From NCBI GenBank assembly GCA_031265685.1, contig JAISCI010000125.1:1-34346 (forward strand): a stretch of 34,346 bases of DNA, given 5' to 3'. Both the position numbers and the translations under genes were made by a program. Source of the stretch: Clostridiales bacterium. Lineage in GTDB: Bacteria; Bacillota; Clostridia; Lachnospirales; WRAX01. Shown piece after piece: positions 1 through 7,462 of this stretch; the stretch's first letter is position 1; the number at the start of each line of letters is the position of its first letter. Under the pieces are notes generated by a model. The model was given only the letters and a program-made list of their open reading frames with translations. It searched no databases and was not told the origin of the DNA.

Positions 1-123
1 ATATTCACTCCATATTTTGGAAACAACGTGCCGGTCGTTTCCCGTTTCTCTCGCGACGGCGCGGTTAGACATTCCGCTCTGCTTCATCCCGATTATCCGT
101 CCTTTGTCCAACGTCTGCAGCAT
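1..123 (-). CDS. istA: IS21-family transposase IstA, N-terminal fragment cut by window edge
   Basis: This ORF is too short for the supplied track. The minus strand reads from an ATG at 123 through 41 residues to the edge without a stop. The residues (LDKGRIIGMKQSGMSNRAVA, then VVSKIWSEY) match the N-terminal helix-turn-helix typical of IS21-type IstA transposases. A strong purine-rich ribosome site (GGGAGGGGCAGGGA) lies just upstream, and an extended -10 (TGATATAAT) lies about 50 bases before the start. The rest of the element would lie outside the window. The family call is from motif memory; an orphan HTH regulator is a weaker alternative. Confidence 0.7.
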   Translation of the reverse strand, partial: MLQTLDKGRIIGMKQSGMSNRAVARETGNDRHVVSKIWSEY

Positions 124-402
124 CCTTCCCTGCCCCTCCCGATTTGTTCGCTCGCTTTTGACACTGAGCGTCATTATATCACAAACCGCTTGTTTGCGCG
201 CGGGGTTGTATGGGTGATTTTTCAACTATATTCCCGCGCTTTTTTGGCTGGGTTTTAGTTTAGCATATACACAGTTCATCTGGTTAGTGTTTTTTGTTTG
301 ACTGGTATATTATTAAATTATAGCGTGTAGAGGAATTTCCAGTTGGCTAATAAAGGCGGCGGGTATGACGACGCGCCGCTTGGAGAGCTGTGTTTCTAAT
401 CG
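124..402. other. Non-coding left flank of the IS21-like gene
   Basis: No gene was found here. Between 245 and 350 a short motif recurs (CTGGGTTTTAG, CTGGTTAGTG, CTGGTATAT, and the inverse CCAGTTGGCTA). Repeated short motifs near an end are known for IS21 elements, where they bind transposase, so this may be the terminal region of the element. The exact end and a target-site duplication could not be defined. Confidence 0.3.
173..178 (-). promoter_or_regulatory. Extended -10 promoter for the istA-like gene
   Basis: On the minus strand the sequence TGATATAAT is an extended -10 (TGnTATAAT). No good -35 is visible 17 bases upstream, which fits an extended -10 promoter. It points into the istA fragment. 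Confidence 0.5.
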
Positions 403-437
403 AAAAAACCGCCGGTAAATACAGCAATTTACGGCGG
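403..437 (-). terminator. Intrinsic terminator, second of two after the DUF4097-like gene
   Basis: On the minus strand an 11-bp stem (CCGCCGTAAAT against ATTTACCGGCGG, one bulged base) with a 6-base loop is followed directly by TTTTTT. This is a classical rho-independent terminator for leftward transcription. Confidence 0.8.
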
Positions 438-460
438 CAACGGAGCGGGGAATCCGGGAG

Positions 461-497
461 ATATAAAACACCCCAAATATATAATATTCTGGGGTGT
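461..497 (-). terminator. Intrinsic terminator directly after the DUF4097-like gene
   Basis: The minus strand has ACACCCC, an A/T-rich loop, then GGGGTGT followed by TTTATAT. It starts about 15 bases after the stop of the DUF4097-like gene, so it should end the rpsU/rnpB-holA transcription block. Confidence 0.7.
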
Positions 498-511
498 CCG
501 AACATTTGTCT

Positions 512-1723
512 CTAATAAACTACACACTGCGCGTCAGAAGTTTCCAACTCGATACGCGCTTTTTTCAACGCGGTTTCGAAGTCACGCGAAAACGCTTCGG
601 CGACGTTACGAGTTCTTTGACGGAACGTCAGGCCGGGCAGACTGATGTCTACCGAACCCAGCGCCGACTTCGCCTTGACATGGTAGGACGCACGACCCGC
701 CGCCGGCAGCAACAAACTCAGTTTCTTGCTGCCGCCCTCCAGATTCCAGTAATAGTCGGCGAAACGGCTGAAATCCGACGCCGTGACGGTCATAGCGCCG
801 TTGCCCGTCACGGCGCGGAATTTTGACACGTCCACGCCCGAAACGTTTATATCCCCCGCGAAATTCTCCACGCGCGCGCTGTCGGCGGCCAAGCCGCTGA
901 TGGACGTCGGCTTACCGCCCTCCGCCTCGACGGTGATCTCCCGCGCCTCTACGCCGGAAAGCTCGACCGGCGCGTTATCGGCGAATACGCGAATCGCCCG
1001 CGTATTAAGAGTCGAAACAGAGAGCGAACCGCCCGCCGCCGAAACGTTGACATACGCAAACGCGTTTTCAGGCACGAAAGCCTCCAGCCCGACGCTGAGG
1101 AAGTCCACTTCGTTATAATCCAAGTAATATTTACCGCCGACGGACAGTATCGCAGCTTTTGCCCCGGCGCGGCGCGGCGACGCGAATATACGCGCCGTCA
1201 GCCGGTCGCCGTTATAGCCCTTTATCACGACGGGCGCGTTATACCCTCGGACGACCAGCTCGTTTGCGCCGGGGGCGATTTTACGCTCGTAAGGCTGCCC
1301 GCCGGACGAATAGACCGGTCTCGGCGTTGGAGCGGATGGTCTCGGCGGGGTCGCAGGTCTTGTAGCGGCGGGTCTTTCGCGCGGATCTTTGTATCCGATT
1401 CCCAGCCGATCCACCGCGCGTGAAACGCCGCCGGACACCCTGTCCGCGAACTCACGCGCTTTCGGCTCTATGTCCCGCGTGAATGCGTCCAGCTTCCGGC
1501 CGAAACTTTCGGCGTATCCGGCGAGGTCCGCAGCCGTGGTCTGGCGCGCGTTAGGATGGGGAGGCTCGTCGTAGGATTGGGACGAGCTTGGCGGCGAATA
1601 CGGCGGAACGGGCGATTGTTCCACGTAGGCGGGACCCGCCGCCTTCATCAGCCGCTCGGCCTCCACTGGCGTTATCTTGTTCTCTTCCAACATCTTCAAT
1701 ATTTTCATTTTATCGTTAACCAT
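512..1723 (-). CDS. SHOCT-like / DUF4097-type beta-repeat protein
   Basis: This 403-aa protein has two parts. Residues 1-30 (KMKILKMLEENKITPVEAER) resemble the short helical SHOCT-like segment found at the start of many Firmicutes DUF4097 proteins. A proline-rich, low-complexity middle (about 35-140) follows. The C-terminal half has repeated short beta segments of the adhesin-like DUF4097 type (for example ARVENFAGDINVSGVDVSKF). No signal peptide or membrane segment is seen, so it is probably cytosolic. The ATG at 1723 is supported by an upstream GGGGG-rich site. It lies 36 bases after holA and is followed by two terminators, so it is likely the last gene of that transcript. Its molecular role is unknown; proteins of this type are often linked to envelope stress or membrane association. 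Confidence 0.65.
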   Translation of the reverse strand: MVNDKMKILKMLEENKITPVEAERLMKAAGPAYVEQSPVPPYSPPSSSQSYDEPPHPNARQTTAADLAGYAESFGRKLDAFTRDIEPKAREFADRVSGGVSRAVDRLGIGYKDPRERPAATRPATPPRPSAPTPRPVYSSGGQPYERKIAPGANELVVRGYNAPVVIKGYNGDRLTARIFASPRRAGAKAAILSVGGKYYLDYNEVDFLSVGLEAFVPENAFAYVNVSAAGGSLSVSTLNTRAIRVFADNAPVELSGVEAREITVEAEGGKPTSISGLAADSARVENFAGDINVSGVDVSKFRAVTGNGAMTVTASDFSRFADYYWNLEGGSKKLSLLLPAAGRASYHVKAKSALGSVDISLPGLTFRQRTRNVAEAFSRDFETALKKARIELETSDAQCVVY

Positions 1724-1759
1724 ATGCTAACCCCCGGGGACTTTTCAACTATATACGGC

Positions 1760-2749
1760 TCAATCCCGGCAAAGTATGACCAGCTCGACCGCAAGACGGT
1801 CGCGCATCCGCCCGGACTTTATGTCCGCATCGGCGGCGAGGCAGCGCTCGAGCGCCCGCTCGATTCCGCGCCGCGTGAAGTTCGCCGACTGCGCGATATA
1901 TTCCCGCGCCTGAAAATCCCGAAGACCCAGACGCGCCGCCACTTCCGCGCGTCCCGCCCCGCGCTCGGCCAAGCTTTTTGACAGCATTATCAGCCGGAAC
2001 TGCCGCTCGATCATGGCCAATACCCGGAGCGGCGGCTCCTTGAGCGACAGCATGTCCGCGAACATGTTAAGCGCCTTCTTCGCGTCGCCCTGCCCGATCG
2101 CCCCGACAAGCGCGAAGATCCCCGATTCAATCGACCTGACGCACACGCTTTTTATATCGTCCTCAGTGATCGGCCTATCTCCGGCGTAATCGACGAGTTT
2201 CTGAAGCTCGTTCGCCCACACGTCCATCTCGCGCGGAACATACCGAAGAAACATGTCCGCGACGCGCGGATCGAGCCGGCCGCCGCGCTTTTCGGCGAAT
2301 TTGACCGCCCACCGGGCGGCGTCAGCGTCGCCGGGCTTCTCGCAGTCGATTATCCGCCCGGTCTTGGCCAGCCGCTTGTATACGTTAAGACGCGCGTCGG
2401 CGGTCTGCTCGGCTAAGATCAGCATAGACCATTCCGGTATGGTCGGGATGTACGCCGCGAGCGCGTCGGACTCGTCCTTTCTGCCAGGAGCGAAAAAACC
2501 GCACTCGCGGCAGACTACGACGCGGCGTTCGGCAAAAAATGGCGCCGTATCCGCCGCGTCCCTGACAGCTTCGGCGCCGGCCGATTTGCCTTCGAAAACG
2601 GTTACGTTCATATCCCTGAGGGCGCCTTCGGGAGCGGCGGCAGACAGCAACCGCTTAACGCGCTCGCGGATGAGGTAGCGCTCCGCTCCTTTGAAGAGGT
2701 ACGCCCGGGCAAATTCCCCGTTTTTTATATCTTTGGCGAGAGGATCCAT
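1760..2749 (-). CDS. holA: DNA polymerase III subunit delta
   Basis: This is the clamp-loader delta subunit, which opens the beta sliding clamp. The reading begins MDPLAKDIKNGEFARAYLFK and continues with the typical early segment GAERYLIRERVKRLL, a Walker-like fold without a functional P-loop, then the helical collar region (RAGRAEVAARLGLRDFQARE). At 329 aa it is the usual length. The ORF track extends the gene to 2836, but that extension lies inside the RNase P RNA, so the ATG at 2749 was chosen even though its ribosome site is weak. It sits 30 bases downstream of rnpB and upstream of the DUF4097-like gene. In many Firmicutes holA is next to rpsT; that gene is not present here. Confidence 0.85.
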   Translation of the reverse strand: MDPLAKDIKNGEFARAYLFKGAERYLIRERVKRLLSAAAPEGALRDMNVTVFEGKSAGAEAVRDAADTAPFFAERRVVVCRECGFFAPGRKDESDALAAYIPTIPEWSMLILAEQTADARLNVYKRLAKTGRIIDCEKPGDADAARWAVKFAEKRGGRLDPRVADMFLRYVPREMDVWANELQKLVDYAGDRPITEDDIKSVCVRSIESGIFALVGAIGQGDAKKALNMFADMLSLKEPPLRVLAMIERQFRLIMLSKSLAERGAGRAEVAARLGLRDFQAREYIAQSANFTRRGIERALERCLAADADIKSGRMRDRLAVELVILCRD

Positions 2750-2779
2750 TGTTTTCAACCCAATCTTCGGTTCCCGACC

Positions 2780-3271
2780 GTCGGCTTCCGGACTGTAAGC
2801 CGGGTTCTGTCTGACATAAAATGTCGCGGCGGCCATCTGTCTAGCCCTTCCGTCGCCGGAAGGGTCGCGCGATCCACCGTCGGCTTGCCGGGACGGGCAA
2901 TCCCGCGCGGACGCTGTCTCCGCGAGCCGTCTCTTGATCTTGCTTCGGGCGGGGCTTGCATTGACGCCTCCCGTCGCCGGAAGACCGGTGAGCTTTTACC
3001 TCGCCTTTTCACCCTTGCTTGAAAAATGCAGGAAAAATGCAGGAAAAATGCTAGGAAAAACGGCTGGGAAAACGCCTGAATCCGCGTTTTTCCGACCCGC
3101 GTTTTTCCGAACCGCATTTTCCCGACCAGCATTTTTCAGGAGCGGTCTTGTCTCTGTTGCGCTGTCCCTGGGGTCGCCCCCGCCGGTCGTTAACCGGCGC
3201 CCTGCCCTGTGAAGCCCGGACTTTCCTCACCCGGGAAAATCCCGGGCGCGGCCGCCCAACCGGGAGCCGAC
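2780..3271 (-). ncRNA. rnpB: RNase P RNA with enlarged P12 arm
   Basis: RNase P RNA is the catalytic RNA that cuts the 5' leader from pre-tRNAs. The minus strand carries the universal blocks in order: GAGGAAAGTCCGGGC, CACAGGGCAGGG, a P7-P9-like region (GGGGCGACCCCAGGGACAG), CAACAGAGA, AAGGGTGAAAAGG, and near the 3' end GACAGAACCCGGCTTACAG. The two ends pair as P1 (GTCGGCT with AGCCGAC), which sets the limits. The length is about 492 nt, well above the usual 350-420 nt. The excess lies between the CAAGACCGC and AAGGGTGAAA blocks, the place of P12. ORFs in the track over this region are not real. Confidence 0.95.
3016..3145 (-). repeat. Repeat-built extension of RNase P helix P12
   Basis: Inside rnpB the 5' arm holds about four copies of a GGAAAAnGC-type unit and the 3' arm about five copies of the complementary GCATTTTTCCT-type unit. 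The arms pair as successive 8-9 bp blocks (GAAAAATGC with GCATTTTTC) separated by small internal loops, giving one long rod-like hairpin of about 130 nt. Confidence 0.75.
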
Positions 3272-3296
3272 GGGCGAAAACCGAAGTAATTCAAAC

Positions 3297-3320
3297 GAAG
3301 AATGGCGCGAGCCATTCTTC
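3297..3320. repeat. Perfect hairpin between rpsU and rnpB
   Basis: The sequence GAAGAATGGC-GCGA-GCCATTCTTC forms a perfect 10-bp stem with a 4-base loop just upstream of the rnpB 5' end. No T-run follows on either strand, so it is not a standard terminator. It could be a processing or attenuation signal. Confidence 0.5.
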
Positions 3321-3332
3321 GCCAATAGACTA

Positions 3333-3354
3333 TACTGTTTCGGGTGAAACAGTA
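3333..3354. repeat. Second perfect hairpin after rpsU
   Basis: TACTGTTTC-GGGT-GAAACAGTA forms a perfect 9-bp stem, about 40 bases after the rpsU stop on the minus strand. A short T-poor stretch follows, so terminator function is uncertain. Confidence 0.45.
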
Positions 3355-3392
3355 CGACTGGTAATCGAACTGCAAAGCCGGAGGGTTAGAAA

Positions 3393-3569
3393 TCACATGA
3401 AGCGGCGTTTGCGCGCCAGTTCGGATTTCTTTTTGCGGCGCACGCTGGGCTTGTCATAATGCTCCCTTTTGCGTATCTCGCCCATGATCCCCGCCCGCTG
3501 GCACTTGCGCTTGAAGTTGCGCAAAGCGGCGTCCAAGGACTCGTTTTCTTTCAGTCTATATTCCGACAC
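3393..3569 (-). CDS. rpsU: 30S ribosomal protein S21
   Basis: This 58-aa gene is missing from the ORF track because it is short. It reads [20 protein letters not shown], then [20 protein letters not shown] and a basic tail ending KRRFM, the full S21 pattern and length. S21 sits near the anti-Shine-Dalgarno end of 16S rRNA and helps translation initiation. The start is a GTG at 3569 with a very strong ribosome site (GGGGGGAGGGAAGACC). A near-consensus promoter lies about 50 bases upstream. The gene lies between aspS and rnpB; rpsU elsewhere is often near dnaG or yqeY, so this context is not the usual one. Confidence 0.95.
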   Translation of the reverse strand: MSEYRLKENESLDAALRNFKRKCQRAGIMGEIRKREHYDKPSVRRKKKSELARKRRFM

Positions 3570-3616
3570 GGTCTTCCCTCCCCCCGACGGAAAAGCATAA
3601 TTACTATGCGCTTACT

Positions 3617-3645
3617 ATTATACACAAAATCAACCGTTCAGTCAA
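3617..3645 (-). promoter_or_regulatory. Sigma-A type promoter for rpsU
   Basis: The minus strand has TTGACT, a 17-base spacer, then TATAAT, about 50 bases before the rpsU start. It lies just past the aspS stop, so rpsU (and probably rnpB-holA) has its own transcription start. Confidence 0.85.
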
Positions 3646-3670
3646 TAAATTTTTCCCATCCGCGCCGCGA

Positions 3671-5479
3671 TTATTCCGGATCCGACTCTTTTCGCCGTAT
3701 TTCGACGCACAACTCGGCCAGCTGGGCGGGATCGGCGGCGGCGGGAGCGTTTGTCAGCGGACACGACGCGTCTTTCACTTTCGGGAACGCGATGACGTCG
3801 CGGATGGCTTCGGCCCCGGCAATGAGCATGACGAGCCGATCCAGCCCGAACGCCAGGCCTCCGTGCGGCGGCGCGCCGTACCTAAACGCCGTCAGCAGAT
3901 GGCCGAAGGCTTCCTCGGCGCGTTCCGGCGTTATGCCGAGTATCTCGAACATCCGGCGCTGTATGTCCGCGCGGTGGATACGAACGCTGCCCCCGCCCAG
4001 CTCGAACCCGTTCAGCGCCAAGTCGTACGCCTTAGCTCTGACGCGCCCCGGATCGCTCCCGAGAAACGGTATATCCTCGTCCATAGGCGCCGTGAACGGA
4101 TGGTGCGTGGCGTAGAAGCGCGCGTCCTCCTCCGACCATTCGAGCAGCGGAAACTCGGTTATCCAGACGAACCGATAATCGCCCGGGCGGATCATGCCGC
4201 GCCCGCGGGCGATCTCCTGCCGGAGCGCCCCAAGCGCGTTTGTTACCACACTATATTTATCGGCACAAATAAAAATTATATCACCGGGTTCGGCGCCGAA
4301 TTTTTTTATTATCTCTCCTAACTCCTCGGGCGTGAAAAATTTGGCGATCGCAGACTTGACCTCGCCGGACGGCGTAATGGTTATCCAGGCCAAGCCTTTC
4401 GCGCGGTAATCCCGGACGAACAGGGCCAGCGCGTCGATCCGCTTGCGGGGCAGATCGGCGCAGCCCGGCGCGCGTATGCCGCGAACCGTCCCGCCCGCGT
4501 CTATCGCGGACCTAAACACCGCGAAGCCCGTCCCGCGGACGCTGTCCGTTATGTCCACCAGCTCCATGCCGAAACGCAGGTCGGGCTTATCCGAGCCGAA
4601 GCGGTCCATCGCCTCGCGGTACGTAAGGCGCGGGATCGGCAGAGGGATCTCGTATCCGAGTGTCTCCATAAATATTGTACGCATCATGCGCTCGTTTAGT
4701 GCAATAATATCTTCCTCGCCGACGAACGAAAGCTCCATATCTATCTGCGTGAACTCCGGCTGGCGGTCGGCGCGGAGATCCTCGTCGCGGAAACACCTGG
4801 CGATCTGGTAATACCGATCGGCGCCGGCTACCATGAGCAGCTGCTTGAACACCTGCGGCGACTGTGGCAGGGCGTAGAACGCCCCCGGATGGACTCGGCT
4901 CGGCACGAGATAGTCCCGCGCGCCCTCGGGGCTTGTGTTGGCGAGTATCGGCGTCTCGATCTCGAGGAATCCCTCGGCGGCCAGAAAATTCCGCGCGGAG
5001 CGAACCGCCCTGTCGCGCAGTATCAGATTTCTCATCCGATCCTCCCGGCGCAGGTCGATATAGCGGTATTTCAGGCGCGTGTCGTCCCTCACGCCCTCGT
5101 CGGCGACAGAGAACGGCGGCGTCTCGGCTTCGTTCAGTATCACTAGGTCGGATACGATTATCTCGACCTCGCCCGTTTTCATCGACGTGTTTACGTCCTT
5201 ATCCGCGCGGCGTGATACCGTCCCCGTCACCGCCACGACATACTCGCCGCGCAGGGACTCGGCTCGGGCGAACAGTTCCGGCGCGGCTTCGTCGCCGTTG
5301 ACTACGGCTTGGACAAGGCCGCTCCTGTCGCGGACGGTTATAAAAATCAGGCGCCCCAAATCCCGCCGCCGCCCTACCCATCCCATAACGACGACTTCGC
5401 GTCCGACCGATTCCGCGCCGACCTCGCCGCACATGCTCGTGCGCCTTCTCGCGCCCAACAGTTCGCCCAAAGGAACCAT
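3671..5479 (-). CDS. aspS: Aspartyl-tRNA synthetase
   Basis: This 602-aa protein charges tRNA-Asp. An N-terminal OB-fold anticodon domain (about 15-110, GWVGRRRDLGRLIFITVRD) leads into a class II catalytic core. This has the active-site segment ALPQSPQVFKQLLMVAG, motif 2 (ARCFRDEDLRADRQPEFTQI), a bacterial GAD insertion (about 290-420), and motif 3 (HGGLAFGLDRLVMLIAGA). The residue after RRRD is Leu, as in the E. coli enzyme. The start is the first M, only 3 bases after the DUF4914 stop, with AGAGG immediately before it; MCGEVGAESV a few codons later is an alternative start. It is the last gene of the rpmE-to-aspS block. Confidence 0.95.
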   Translation of the reverse strand: MVPLGELLGARRRTSMCGEVGAESVGREVVVMGWVGRRRDLGRLIFITVRDRSGLVQAVVNGDEAAPELFARAESLRGEYVVAVTGTVSRRADKDVNTSMKTGEVEIIVSDLVILNEAETPPFSVADEGVRDDTRLKYRYIDLRREDRMRNLILRDRAVRSARNFLAAEGFLEIETPILANTSPEGARDYLVPSRVHPGAFYALPQSPQVFKQLLMVAGADRYYQIARCFRDEDLRADRQPEFTQIDMELSFVGEEDIIALNERMMRTIFMETLGYEIPLPIPRLTYREAMDRFGSDKPDLRFGMELVDITDSVRGTGFAVFRSAIDAGGTVRGIRAPGCADLPRKRIDALALFVRDYRAKGLAWITITPSGEVKSAIAKFFTPEELGEIIKKFGAEPGDIIFICADKYSVVTNALGALRQEIARGRGMIRPGDYRFVWITEFPLLEWSEEDARFYATHHPFTAPMDEDIPFLGSDPGRVRAKAYDLALNGFELGGGSVRIHRADIQRRMFEILGITPERAEEAFGHLLTAFRYGAPPHGGLAFGLDRLVMLIAGAEAIRDVIAFPKVKDASCPLTNAPAAADPAQLAELCVEIRRKESDPE

Positions 5480-5482
5480 CCT

Positions 5483-7408
5483 CTACAATTTTGGTATAAG
5501 CTTATAGTAATCCGACACATCGCCGTCGCCCAGACACGTCTCAATTATCCGTCTGCCCTGCGGCAGCAGATCCGGCACGAGAAACTTTGAGAGCTGCGCC
5601 TTGAAGAATTCGGCGAGCATCACCGCGCCGCGGTCGTACGCATCCCCGCCCACCTCGGGCTGAAGATGCGTCCGCAGGAACATTTTTGGGATGACGACGC
5701 CGTCTATCTTGATGGATTCCGGCGAGAAGCCCAGCAACGGGCATCGGCACGGCAGCAGGACGGCCGGGTTGAACTTGGCGCCGCCGCGCCGAGCGATGTA
5801 TTCACGCGTGGCCCACTGCCCCGCGAACCCGACTTTATACGCGCCGATATACTGGTTCGGAATAAGCAGAAAGCGCGTGGAGAGCGTGCGGAGTATCTGA
5901 GTGAGCAGCAAATTCGCCTGGTCTACCATCTTGCCCGTCGCGAACGGCCAGTAGCTGCCGACGCCCTCAGACTTCATGCCGCCCGTGTCGGTGACGGAGG
6001 GGTTGGCGTGGCCGCGCGGGCTGGCCAGCCGCCAGAGCCACGCGAGCGCCGGAGGGAGAACGTGGAACATACCCGCTATGCCATAGTTCGGATTGTCGCG
6101 CGTAGTCGGCGGCTGGCGCAGGCCAAACGAGCGCACGTCTATCTCGACGGCCTCGTCCACGTGGTTGTTGATCATACATCGCGGCACTATCAGCCGAGGG
6201 TTAGGGCAAGGCTTGCCATTCGGGCTTGTTTCCGACGGGACCTCGTCCAGAATCGGCTCCCAGATCAGGCACGTGGCGCCGGGCACGGCGTCCATATTAA
6301 TGAATACCAGCGGCTTGGGCGGGTGGATCGAGCGCTTCTCCGTCTCCGGCTCGGTGCCGTACTCAGTGATATGATCGACCCGCATGAACCAGCCTTCCTC
6401 GGCGTCCGCCACAACGAGCCGTTTCCTGCCATCCTGCAGCGACGGATGCGTCATCGCCATATCGTCCGTTATCGGGTGCAGATCGCACGAATCGTTCATC
6501 GAGAGCGCGAATTTCTCACCCGTTATGATATTTCTGCCGAGAAGCAGACGCCCGTCACCCTCGCGGTGGAACTGCTCGAGCATCTCGCTCTTGCCGCTGC
6601 CGCTCGCGCCCTCGTGCAGTATGCTCACGGTCAGCTCGTACGGCGTAACAACTTTGACGGAGCTGGCGTGCAGCGTCACCCATTTCTCCTGCTCGCCGAT
6701 GTTGAGCAGTACGCCGTATATGCCCTTTTTGGCCGACGGGCCGGGATACAGGTTGTACGAGAACACCTCGTGGTAATCAAACTGGCGGTTATGTATAACC
6801 ACCTGCTTGCCGTCAAAGTGCGTGTGCCGGAAGGGCGGCGCGACGAATACCGTCGCTTTAGGCTTGAAGAAATTGGGGACGGAGCGGCGCGGTATGAAAC
6901 CCTGGATGTCAGCGAGCGCCAGCGCGAAGAACGCCGCGTTGACCGGCGCGATGAGCAGAGACGCGTAACCCAGCCCCAGCGCTTCGTTTCCCGAATAGAA
7001 CGGCATGATTATGAGTTTCTCCTGTCCTCGCAGCCACTCGAACGTCTCCAGCCGGACAGGCTCGAACTCCCCGCCGAAACGCTGTTCGTATGTTTTCTTG
7101 TCCGTCGGCAGATCGTCCGCTATGACCATGGAATCCGGGTCGCGGCGGCGCATGTAAATATCGTCGTAGTTGCCGACGACGCCATTCTTGCAGCGCGCCA
7201 CATACGCCTCGCGCACCATCCCGCGCCCCGGCACGTCGTAGGACACGTCGAACGTCTCGTTCCCCGCTCCGCCCACAGCCAAGTCCAGCAATTCCTCGCG
7301 CGTCTGCACAATTACGACATCCGGACCCGGGCGCCGCAATATCTCCTTAACCTCGTGCGGCAGCACCATCTTCTTAAGCGCCCCAATAATTTCGGTAATA
7401 ACAATCAC
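5483..7408 (-). CDS. DUF4914 family, PEP-carboxykinase-like P-loop protein
   Basis: This protein of about 641 aa resembles the DUF4914 family, which is distantly related to ATP-type PEP carboxykinase and HPr kinase. A P-loop of that superfamily is visible at about residues 266-274 (EGASGSGKSE), with metal-site-like downstream segments (LLLGRNIITGEKF, SMNDSCDLHPITDD). The reaction is not known. The ORF starts with GTG at 7408 next to AGAGG, but an in-frame ATG at 7369 (MVLPHEVKEIL) better matches the usual family start. It sits between prfA (54-base gap) and aspS (3-base gap) in one transcription direction. A role in sensing or using nucleotide or PEP pools is only a guess. Family name moderately sure; function unknown. 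Confidence 0.7.
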   Translation of the reverse strand: MIVITEIIGALKKMVLPHEVKEILRRPGPDVVIVQTREELLDLAVGGAGNETFDVSYDVPGRGMVREAYVARCKNGVVGNYDDIYMRRRDPDSMVIADDLPTDKKTYEQRFGGEFEPVRLETFEWLRGQEKLIIMPFYSGNEALGLGYASLLIAPVNAAFFALALADIQGFIPRRSVPNFFKPKATVFVAPPFRHTHFDGKQVVIHNRQFDYHEVFSYNLYPGPSAKKGIYGVLLNIGEQEKWVTLHASSVKVVTPYELTVSILHEGASGSGKSEMLEQFHREGDGRLLLGRNIITGEKFALSMNDSCDLHPITDDMAMTHPSLQDGRKRLVVADAEEGWFMRVDHITEYGTEPETEKRSIHPPKPLVFINMDAVPGATCLIWEPILDEVPSETSPNGKPCPNPRLIVPRCMINNHVDEAVEIDVRSFGLRQPPTTRDNPNYGIAGMFHVLPPALAWLWRLASPRGHANPSVTDTGGMKSEGVGSYWPFATGKMVDQANLLLTQILRTLSTRFLLIPNQYIGAYKVGFAGQWATREYIARRGGAKFNPAVLLPCRCPLLGFSPESIKIDGVVIPKMFLRTHLQPEVGGDAYDRGAVMLAEFFKAQLSKFLVPDLLPQGRRIIETCLGDGDVSDYYKLIPKL

Positions 7409-7462
7409 CCTCTAAATTTATGCCTTTAATCTCTATCTTTTAGCCTTTGACCTTTCTAGATT

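Noticed and set aside
2755-3132. ORFs 2755-3132 (minus) and 2934-3212 (plus)
   Set aside because: Both lie within rnpB; the Phe/Arg/Gly-rich repeats in them simply translate the P12 repeat units.
5666-7429. 587-aa plus-strand ORF opposite the DUF4914 gene
   Set aside because: It is an exact antisense shadow, very rich in Arg, Ala and His, with no domain; the minus strand has a recognisable P-loop protein.
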